From NCBI RefSeq assembly GCF_001428305.1, contig NZ_LMRZ01000001.1, positions 186,289 through 250,288 on the forward strand: a stretch of DNA of 64,000 nucleotides. The letters are read 5' to 3'. The notes beneath the pieces are model-generated. The model ran no database searches. It was not told the DNA's origin and worked only from the letters and a program-made list of their open reading frames with translations. Of the stretch, positions 41,620 through 48,230 are shown in pieces (within the stretch, counting starts at the first letter, position 1; every line of letters begins with the position of its first letter). Position numbers and translations under genes: made by a program. This stretch comes from Janibacter sp. Soil728 (GTDB taxonomy: Bacteria > Actinomycetota > Actinomycetes > Actinomycetales > Dermatophilaceae).

Positions 41620-42891
41620 ATGTCTCGCGTGAGCCGTCCCCACCTCCTGCTGGGAGTCGTGCTCTTCGTGCTCATCGCCGCGTGGCCGATCGCGAAGTTC
41701 CTCCTGCTCTTCCCCCAGGACCAGTGGCAGGTCGACGTGCAGGTCTACCGCGAGGGAGGGATCTCGGTGCTGCAGGGGCGCGACATCTACGCGCAGATGA
41801 CCCAGCCGCCGCAGCTGCTGCCCTTCACCTACCCGCCGATCGCGGCCTTCCTCTCCGTACCGCTGGCCTTCGTCCCCTTCCCCGTCGCGGCTTGGGGATG
41901 GACGATCACCCAGCTGCTCGCCAATGTCGCGATCACGTGGATCGCGTGGTTCCGGCTGCGGGAGCGGGTCGGCGTCTGGGCGCCGGTGCTCGTCGGGGTC
42001 GTCGCGGCCGGGTTCCTGTGGACCCAGCCGGTCGGCGACGGGATCCGCTTCGCCCAGGTCAACGCCTTCCTCGTGCTCGCCTGCCTGCTCGACCTGCAGC
42101 GTCCGCGCTCCCGGTGGCTCGCCAAGGTCCCGCCCGGCGCCCTCGTCGGCATGGCGATGGCGATCAAGCTGACCCCCGGCGTCTTCGTCATCCACTACCT
42201 GCTGGGCAGGCGTTGGCGCGAGGCCGGCTGGGCGATCGGGACCGCGACCTTCGTCTCCCTCGCTGCGTGGGCCGCGCTGCCGCAGGCCTCCTTCGCCTTC
42301 TGGGGCGGCGCACTGTCCGACCCGACCCGGCTGGGCCCCAACGACGGCTCGGCCAACCAGGCCTTCCGTGCGACGCTGCTGCGCCGCGGGCTCGACGGCG
42401 CCGAGCTGACCCTGGCCTGGGCACCGTGGCTGCTCGTCATGGGCGTCATCGTCTTCTGGGTCGCCCACCGAGCCCACCGTCAGGGCGACTGGATCGCCGA
42501 GGCCGGGGCGGTCGGCCTGGCCGGGTTCCTGCTCTCACCCGTCTCCTGGGTGCACCACCTGCACTGGATCATGGTCATCGTCCCGGCGATCCTCGGCTGG
42601 TCGGTCCTGCGTTCGCGACCGGACTGGCGCCGAGTGGTCGCCGCCGCCACCGTCATCGCGTGGTTCGTCTGCACGATGCCCTTCTGGGGGGTGCTGTGGA
42701 CGCGCGAAGGGAGGGACCCACGCTGGTTCGGCGACCTCCTGATCGAGGGCAATGTCATCGGCAGCGTCGTCGTCCTCGCGCTGCTCGCCTGGGCGGTGCG
42801 ACGGACCGGTCGCGAGCTGGCGGCCGGTGAGGTCACCCCGGCGCTCCACCCGGCACGGACAACCGGATCCACCGTCGCGGCCGGTGACTAG
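41620..42891 (+). CDS. GT87-family (DUF2029) membrane glycosyltransferase
   Basis: This 423-residue protein has 9-11 membrane segments. The conserved first loop VDVQVYREGGISVLQGRDIY carries the probable catalytic Asp, and PFTYPPIAAFLSVPLA follows. SVSWVHHLHWIM-like features lie near residue 310. GT87 enzymes such as mycobacterial alpha-1,2-mannosyltransferases use polyprenyl-phosphomannose to add branches. It is divergent from the alkaline-phosphatase-like gene with 56 bp between them. With the GT2/GT-C pair it suggests a local mannan-type glycan locus. Confidence 0.82.
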   Translation: MSRVSRPHLLLGVVLFVLIAAWPIAKFLLLFPQDQWQVDVQVYREGGISVLQGRDIYAQMTQPPQLLPFTYPPIAAFLSVPLAFVPFPVAAWGWTITQLLANVAITWIAWFRLRERVGVWAPVLVGVVAAGFLWTQPVGDGIRFAQVNAFLVLACLLDLQRPRSRWLAKVPPGALVGMAMAIKLTPGVFVIHYLLGRRWREAGWAIGTATFVSLAAWAALPQASFAFWGGALSDPTRLGPNDGSANQAFRATLLRRGLDGAELTLAWAPWLLVMGVIVFWVAHRAHRQGDWIAEAGAVGLAGFLLSPVSWVHHLHWIMVIVPAILGWSVLRSRPDWRRVVAAATVIAWFVCTMPFWGVLWTREGRDPRWFGDLLIEGNVIGSVVVLALLAWAVRRTGRELAAGEVTPALHPARTTGSTVAAGD

Positions 42892-42900
42892 GGTGACGCC

Positions 42901-43308
42901 ATGAGTGCCGTCGAGATCGCCCTGCTGTGCGGTCTCGTCCTCGCGATCGTCGCCGTCGCCGCCCTCATGGCGCGGGTCCGCTCGCTCACCGACCGCGTCG
43001 CGGTCCTCGAGGACCGCTCGCCCGTCGGGCGCGGCGACCTCGCCGCACTTCGTCATGACATCGCGCAGGCCCTGCGACACGTGGCGGTCGTGCGCTACGA
43101 CGCCTTCGGCGACATGGGCGGCCGGCTCTCCTTCTCCGCCGCGATCATCGACGACACCGGCGACGGACTCGTCCTCAGCAGCATCCACGGCCGCGGGGAG
43201 TCGCGCACCTACGCCAAGGGCGTCGTCGGTGGCGACGCCGATGCCACCCTCACCCCCGAAGAGCGCCAGGCGCTCGCCGCGGCCCGCACCGGGTCGCCAG
43301 ATGCCTGA
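42901..43308 (+). CDS. DUF4446-family protein
   Basis: This 135-residue protein has one N-terminal membrane helix (about residues 5-25) and a coiled region. The domain core is VVRYDAFGDMGGRLSFSAAIIDDTGDGLVLSSIHGRGESRTYAKGV, which identifies DUF4446. The function is unknown. It lies 10 bp after the GT87 stop and 22 bp before pheA, so it may be in one operon with either. Confidence 0.85.
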   Translation: MSAVEIALLCGLVLAIVAVAALMARVRSLTDRVAVLEDRSPVGRGDLAALRHDIAQALRHVAVVRYDAFGDMGGRLSFSAAIIDDTGDGLVLSSIHGRGESRTYAKGVVGGDADATLTPEERQALAAARTGSPDA

Positions 43309-43330
43309 CCGCACGTCCCCAGGAGGAGAC

Positions 43331-44263
43331 ATGACCCGCTACGCCTACCTCGGTCCCGAGGGCACGTTCACCCAGCAGGCACTCCTGTCGTGGGTGGCGG
43401 ACAGCAATCACGAGCAGGTGCCGCTGGGCTCGGTGGACGCAGCACTGGACGCGCTGCGGGCCGGTGACGTGGACGCTGCGGTGGTCCCGATCGAGAACTC
43501 CGTCGAAGGGGGCGTCTCGGCCACCCTCGACGCCCTCGCCTCGGGCGATCCCCTCGTCGTCGTCGGCGAGGTGCTCGTGCCGATCACCTTCGTCGCGTGC
43601 GCGCGGCCGGGTACGACGCTGGCGAGGGCTCGGGCCATCGGCACGCACAGCCACGCCTGGGCGCAGGTGCGCGGGTGGGCGGGCAAGACCGTGTCGCAGG
43701 CGATCTACGTGCCGACCCTGTCGACCGCGTCGGCCGCCAAGGATCTCGCGGAGCACCCTGACGACCTCGGGTACGACATCGCTGTGTGCGCCCAGATCGC
43801 GGCCGAGCACTTCGGTCTGGACGTGCTCGCGCACGACATCGGTGACATGACCAACGCGGTGACCCGCTTCGTCATCGTCGCTCGACCCGAGTGGCAGCCC
43901 GCGCCGACCGGGCGCGACAAGACGACGGTCGTGCTCTTCCAGCGCAGCGACCGCGCCGGTGGCCTGCTCGAGCTGCTCGAGCAGTTCTCGGTGCGCGGGA
44001 TCAACATGACCCGTCTCGAGTCGCGGCCGACCAAGGACTCCATGGGTTCCTACTGCTTCTCGATCGACCTCGAGGGGCACGTGCAGGACGAGCGCGTCGG
44101 AGCGGCCCTGATGAGCCTGCACCGCATCTGCGCCGATGTCCGCTTCCTCGGCTCCTACCCCGCGGCCTCGGACGTCGAGATCACGATCGACCCGATCGCG
44201 ACCGACCGTGCCTTCGTCGCCGCCCGCGAGTGGCTGGACCGGCTGCGCCGCCTCGGCGACTGA
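43331..44263 (+). CDS. pheA: Prephenate dehydratase
   Basis: This 310-residue enzyme opens YAYLGPEGTFTQQALLSW. It has the conserved PIENSVEGGVSATLDAL and the active-site stretch around MTNAVTRFVIVA. A C-terminal ACT domain carries the GGLLELLEQFSVRGINMTRLESRP and GSYCFSIDLEGH motifs, which bind phenylalanine for feedback inhibition. It converts prephenate to phenylpyruvate. ATG 43331 follows AGGAGGAGAC. There is no chorismate mutase domain. A strong bidirectional hairpin follows. Confidence 0.93.
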   Translation: MTRYAYLGPEGTFTQQALLSWVADSNHEQVPLGSVDAALDALRAGDVDAAVVPIENSVEGGVSATLDALASGDPLVVVGEVLVPITFVACARPGTTLARARAIGTHSHAWAQVRGWAGKTVSQAIYVPTLSTASAAKDLAEHPDDLGYDIAVCAQIAAEHFGLDVLAHDIGDMTNAVTRFVIVARPEWQPAPTGRDKTTVVLFQRSDRAGGLLELLEQFSVRGINMTRLESRPTKDSMGSYCFSIDLEGHVQDERVGAALMSLHRICADVRFLGSYPAASDVEITIDPIATDRAFVAAREWLDRLRRLGD

Positions 44264-44310
44264 GTTTCCGGGCCGTTCACCACCGACCCGTCACGGGTTC
44301 CACGCGCCCC

Positions 44311-44373
44311 TGCCGTTGCTCCGTACTTTGTGCCACGTCCATCGACGGTGGCACAAAGTACGGAGCAACGGCA
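44311..44373. terminator. Perfect 26-bp-stem bidirectional terminator
   Basis: Arms 44311-44336 and 44348-44373 are perfect reverse complements (starting TGCCGTTGCTCC) with an 11-nt loop. It lies between the convergent pheA and esterase stops. The stem is unusually AT-rich for this genome in its centre (ACTTTGTG). Confidence 0.85.
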
Positions 44374-44397
44374 GAGTCAGGACAGAACACTGAGCGC

Positions 44398-45366
44398 TCA
44401 GCCCCTGGCGAGCAGGCTCTCGCACCAGTCGAGCAACCGGGCCAGGAGCGCGGCGGACTCGGGCAGGCTCGGGTCCGACAGGTACGAGTGCCACATCCCC
44501 TCGGCCAGCACGAGGTCGGCCTCGCCACCCGCCGCCCGCCACGCCGTGTGGATCTGCGCTGTGTCCGACATGAAGAGGTCGCGGGTCCCGGTCGTGAAGA
44601 TCGCCGGCGGCAGTGCCTCACCGCCCCAGTCCGCGTGCACGGGCGACACGAGCGGGTCGCGGAGATCCGCATCTCCCGCATATGCCTTCGCGAAGAGCTG
44701 CTGCTGCCCGCGCCAGCGCAGGTAGGCGTCACGGCCCTCGTTGACGCGGTAGCTGTCCCCCTCCCCGGCCAGGTCACCGAAGGGGGTCAACGCCACCACC
44801 CCGAGCGGCAGCGGCGGCCCGTCGCCAGCCGTCCGCAGCTCCCGGATCCGTTGCAGCACACCGAGCGCGAGATTTGCACCGGCGGACACGCCACCGAGCA
44901 GCACTCGCGGCCCACGCTCCTCAACACCTGCCAGGTAGGCCTCGAGGCAGACATCGATGGCCACCGGGAAGCGAGCCTCGGGCGCGAGTGGGTACTCCAC
45001 CGAGACGACCGGTCGCTCGAGCCCGGCTGCGAGCCGCAGCCCGGTCCCGTCGCGCGCCGACCCCCAGCAGAAGCCGCCGCCGTGGATCCACAGCACCCAC
45101 GCGTCGTCGCCCCCAGCGCGCATCTCCTTGAGGTCGGGCGCGTCAGCAGCCGTCATGACCAGGTGGCCGCGCGCGCCCTCCTCGATCGTCACACCCAGTG
45201 CCGCCCGATCGGTCTCGAAGCCCGCGATCCGCTGCTTCGCCCCCTTCGTCCGCAGCCACCTGGTGATCCGCGGCGTGATCGGCCAGCGGTGGATGGTGTT
45301 GTCCGCCTCCGCTCCCGCAGCGACGGCCACCGAGCTCACGGTCCGAGGGAAGGGCGGCAGCCTCAC
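44398..45366 (-). CDS. HSL-family alpha/beta-hydrolase esterase, with DLKEMR repeat insert
   Basis: This 322-residue protein has the oxyanion HGGGFCWG near residue 94, the nucleophile elbow GGVSAGANLAL and the late catalytic His in EGMWHSYLS. This is the hormone-sensitive-lipase/acetyl-esterase pattern. It contains DLKEMR at about residues 77-82, contributed by the dispersed repeat, in a loop before the oxyanion strand. The GTG start overlaps the acyltransferase stop (GTGA). It is the third gene of a patatin-acyltransferase-esterase operon, probably for lipid turnover. Confidence 0.82.
   Translation of the reverse strand: MRLPPFPRTVSSVAVAAGAEADNTIHRWPITPRITRWLRTKGAKQRIAGFETDRAALGVTIEEGARGHLVMTAADAPDLKEMRAGGDDAWVLWIHGGGFCWGSARDGTGLRLAAGLERPVVSVEYPLAPEARFPVAIDVCLEAYLAGVEERGPRVLLGGVSAGANLALGVLQRIRELRTAGDGPPLPLGVVALTPFGDLAGEGDSYRVNEGRDAYLRWRGQQQLFAKAYAGDADLRDPLVSPVHADWGGEALPPAIFTTGTRDLFMSDTAQIHTAWRAAGGEADLVLAEGMWHSYLSDPSLPESAALLARLLDWCESLLARG
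45116..45143. repeat. In-gene copy of the dispersed 'DLKEMR' repeat
   Basis: On the minus strand it reads CCGACCTCAAGGAGATGCG flanked by GCGC/GCGC arms. It is translated as PDLKEMR in the esterase gene, the same frame used in the GT-C gene. Confidence 0.72.
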
Positions 45367-46391
45367 AGGTGCTCCCGCCCGCTGATGCGGCCGTCGACCC
45401 AGTGGTTGACCTCACCCCACCGCGCATCGAGCCACTCCGCGACCTCACCCGTATCGGTGGGCACGTCCTCGCTGCGGTAGGTGCGGCCGCGGATGAGCAG
45501 CCGGTTGCGGAAGGGGACATTGCGGATGACCGCGGCCGGCCCCGAGATCATGTCGAGCCCGGTGTGCGCGATGACCATGACATCGGCATCCGGGGCATGC
45601 TGGCGGATCGAGGCGACCCCCCGCGAGCGCGCCTCGAGCACCCAGGGACGGGCGACGGCCGCGGCGAGGCGGTCGGCCTCCCCCCTCGCCCGCAGGTCAC
45701 GCACCTGGTCCTCGTGCCGGTCGCGGGTCCAGTTGCGCCCCTCGGGGAAGATCAGCATCGCGTCCTTGGCGGACAGCGTCGCGGCCAGGTCGGCGACCCC
45801 CTTGGTCCGGTCGTCGCCCGCCCCGGAGCGCGAGGGCACGAAGTAGGAGTCGAGGCGCTGCAGGACCATGGAGATGCCCGGGTCCCAGAGCATCGCGTCG
45901 GCGAGGACGATCCTGGGGATCCGGCCGGCGGTGGATGCCAGCAGCCACGCGATGGCCAGCGAGTCGGCCGGCCCCGCGTGCCGCGAGATGACGACGAGCG
46001 GGTGACCGGGGCGCCCCACCGTCAGCTCGCCCTCGATCTCGATGTGGAAGCCGACCACGCGCCTGGCGGTGAAGAGCACATTGCGCAGCGCCCGCTGGAT
46101 CAGCGCGAAGTGGTCCTCGTCCCAGGTCGGGCTGGTCCCTCGCGGCGAGCGCACCCGCAGGTACCAGCACTCGACGACGAGCCCGATGTCCTCCCACATG
46201 ACGTACACGGCGAGGAAGAGGCAGCGCAGGATCGCCAGCCGCCGGTCCCAGGGCCACAGGAGGAGGAGGAAGGGCACGAGCAGCAGGAAGACGAGGGACA
46301 TGACGACCCCGACGAAGGGGATGATCGCCTGCACCACCATGCGCAGCCAGAGCGGCGGCGCCGGGAGCGAAGGGAGAGAGCTGATCCTCAT
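45363..46391 (-). CDS. PlsC-family 1-acyl-glycerol-phosphate-type acyltransferase
   Basis: This 342-residue protein has an N-terminal membrane region (about residues 12-50). The acyltransferase motif I is ISRHAGPADS (His-x4-Asp), with motif III in IFPEGRNWTRDRHEDQ near residue 200. Such enzymes acylate lysophospholipids or related lipids. The start at ATG 46391 overlaps the patatin stop (ATGA), and its own stop overlaps the esterase start. Coupling of a phospholipase-like protein with an acyltransferase suggests membrane-lipid remodelling. Confidence 0.82.
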   Translation of the reverse strand: MRISSLPSLPAPPLWLRMVVQAIIPFVGVVMSLVFLLLVPFLLLLWPWDRRLAILRCLFLAVYVMWEDIGLVVECWYLRVRSPRGTSPTWDEDHFALIQRALRNVLFTARRVVGFHIEIEGELTVGRPGHPLVVISRHAGPADSLAIAWLLASTAGRIPRIVLADAMLWDPGISMVLQRLDSYFVPSRSGAGDDRTKGVADLAATLSAKDAMLIFPEGRNWTRDRHEDQVRDLRARGEADRLAAAVARPWVLEARSRGVASIRQHAPDADVMVIAHTGLDMISGPAAVIRNVPFRNRLLIRGRTYRSEDVPTDTGEVAEWLDARWGEVNHWVDGRISGREHL

Positions 46392-47212
46392 CGCGTGGTC
46401 CCCTCGAGATAGGCGCTCGTCGCATCGAAGGCTCGGGCCATGCGGTCCTCGACCTTGGCCACGGTCGCCTGGCCACGCAGCACCGCAGTCGGGGTCTTGT
46501 CGATCCCGCTGGGCAGGACGTGCAGCCGCACCGAGTCGGGCACCTCGGCGATCTCCTCGACGAAGCGGTGCCGTCGGGCGATCTCGAAGGCGACGAGGCC
46601 GACGTCGAGCGGGTTGGTCGGCGCGCTGAGCGGCTGCTCCACCCGCCCGACCTGCAGCACGTGGATGTCGGTGGCGCCGAGTGCGATGGCCCGACCGACG
46701 GGGATCGAGTGCACGAGCCCACCGTCGTAGTAGTGCGCCCCGTCGATCTCGACGGGCGCGAAGAGGCCCGGCACGGCGCAGCTGGCGGCCACCGCCGGCC
46801 CGATCTCGCCGGCCGTGAACCATCGCGAGGCCGAGCTCTCGATCTCGGCCGCGACGCACTGGAAGGGCACCGGCAGATCCTCGATGAGGTCGATCCCGAG
46901 GTGGCGAGCGACGAGGTCGGGGATCAGGCCGCGACGCATGACGTGGGTGCGGTACTTGGCGAAGCGGGCGGCCTGCCGCACCGGGTTCTCGCCCATCTCA
47001 CCGGACCGGACGACATCGCGCCACAGCTCCTCGAGCCGGGCGACCCCGTCCACGCTCGGGTCGGCAGCGACGAAGGCACCGTTGACCGAACCGATGCTCG
47101 TCCCGACGACGAGGTCGGGGGTGATGCCCTGGGCGAGCAGCGCCTGCAGCATGCCCACCTGGGTCGCTCCGAGGACGCCGCCGCCACCGAGGACGAAGGC
47201 AGTCATGGGCAT
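46388..47212 (-). CDS. Patatin-like phospholipase
   Basis: This 274-residue protein has the glycine-rich oxyanion loop GGGGVLGATQVG at residues 9-20. The nucleophile motif is GTSIGSVNG near residue 37, and the Asp of the dyad is in DGGLVHSIP near residue 166. This is the RssA/YlbK-type patatin fold. It would hydrolyse acyl ester bonds in lipids. It is the first gene of the lipid operon and lies 10 bp after the stop of the transglutaminase gene, which is in the same direction. Confidence 0.87.
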   Translation of the reverse strand: MPMTAFVLGGGGVLGATQVGMLQALLAQGITPDLVVGTSIGSVNGAFVAADPSVDGVARLEELWRDVVRSGEMGENPVRQAARFAKYRTHVMRRGLIPDLVARHLGIDLIEDLPVPFQCVAAEIESSASRWFTAGEIGPAVAASCAVPGLFAPVEIDGAHYYDGGLVHSIPVGRAIALGATDIHVLQVGRVEQPLSAPTNPLDVGLVAFEIARRHRFVEEIAEVPDSVRLHVLPSGIDKTPTAVLRGQATVAKVEDRMARAFDATSAYLEGTTR

Positions 47213-47222
47213 GGGCGCCAGA

Positions 47223-48230
47223 TTACTTCGGCGGGGCGTCAGCGCGTGGGTCGGACCCGTCCTGAGGGATGACGTCCACGCCGACCTTCAGGCTGGAGCC
47301 ACCCCCTTCGCCGAAGATCACGCCCTTGAGCGGCGAGACATCCCGGAAGTCTCGCCCCCACCCGGTGACGATGTAGCGCGAGTCGGCGAAGTGGTTGTTG
47401 GTCGGGTCGAGGTCGACCCAGTCCCCCTCCGGCGTCATCGCGGCGACCCAGGCGTGCGAGGCGTCCGAACCCGCGAGCTTGACCTCCCCGGCCGGGGGGC
47501 GCGTCTCGATGTACCCCGAGACATAGCGCCCGGGGATGCCGACCGCCCGCAGGCAGCCGGCGGCGAGGTGGGCGAAGTCCTGGCAGACGCCTTCGCGCTG
47601 GGCGAGCAGCTCCGGCAGCGTCGTCTTGACGCTCGTCGTGCCCTTGGCATAGGTGAAGTCGCGGTAGATGTCGGCGTAGAGGGCCACGAGCCCCTCGCCG
47701 AAGGGCCGGTCCGGCGGGAGGATCCCCGCGGAGTAGGCCACGACCTCGGGCGCGATCTCGACCAGCTGGGAGGGCAGCAGGTACTGGGCCGCCTCGGCCC
47801 GGTCCAGCCCTTCACCCGCGGCGACGAGCTCGGCCACCTCGGCGACCGTCCACGCGTTGAGCCGATCCATGTCCGGCGCTGGCCACTCGATCTCCATGAG
47901 GCTGCGCTTGTAGACGTCGAGCACCGTGTGCGGGGTGCGCACCTCGTAGAAGCTCGAGTGGTTGCCGAAGTGGTCCACGTGCTCGGTGAGGATGTGCGGC
48001 TCAGGCGTGATCTCGACGGTGTGCCCGATGATCCGCTGCTGATCGGTCTCCCTCGGGCGCAACAGCGCCCGACCGAAGGAGTCGGTCACGTACTCCTCGT
48101 AGGTGTAGGTCGTGCGGTGGCGCACCTCGTACTGCCGAAGGGTGTGGTGCTCCGGCTTGATGACGGGGACCAGAGGGTCCCCGGTGACGACCGGCTCGGG
48201 GGCCGGGGGGCGGGAGGGTGTGGCGCTCAC
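47223..48230 (-). CDS. Transglutaminase-like cysteine protease-fold protein
   Basis: About 335 residues. The N-terminal beta-domain has HTLRQYEVRHRTTYTYEEYVTDSFGRALLRPR. The transglutaminase core has the catalytic Cys in REGVCQDFAHLAAGCLRAVGIPGRYVSGY near residue 215. The His is in SHAWVAAM and the Asp in WVDLDPTNN. The GTG start overlaps the ATP-grasp gene stop (GTGA). This pair (transglutaminase with circularly permuted ATP-grasp and alpha-E) is a widespread predicted peptide-ligation or peptide-tag system without a known product. Confidence 0.87.
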   Translation of the reverse strand: MSATPSRPPAPEPVVTGDPLVPVIKPEHHTLRQYEVRHRTTYTYEEYVTDSFGRALLRPRETDQQRIIGHTVEITPEPHILTEHVDHFGNHSSFYEVRTPHTVLDVYKRSLMEIEWPAPDMDRLNAWTVAEVAELVAAGEGLDRAEAAQYLLPSQLVEIAPEVVAYSAGILPPDRPFGEGLVALYADIYRDFTYAKGTTSVKTTLPELLAQREGVCQDFAHLAAGCLRAVGIPGRYVSGYIETRPPAGEVKLAGSDASHAWVAAMTPEGDWVDLDPTNNHFADSRYIVTGWGRDFRDVSPLKGVIFGEGGGSSLKVGVDVIPQDGSDPRADAPPK

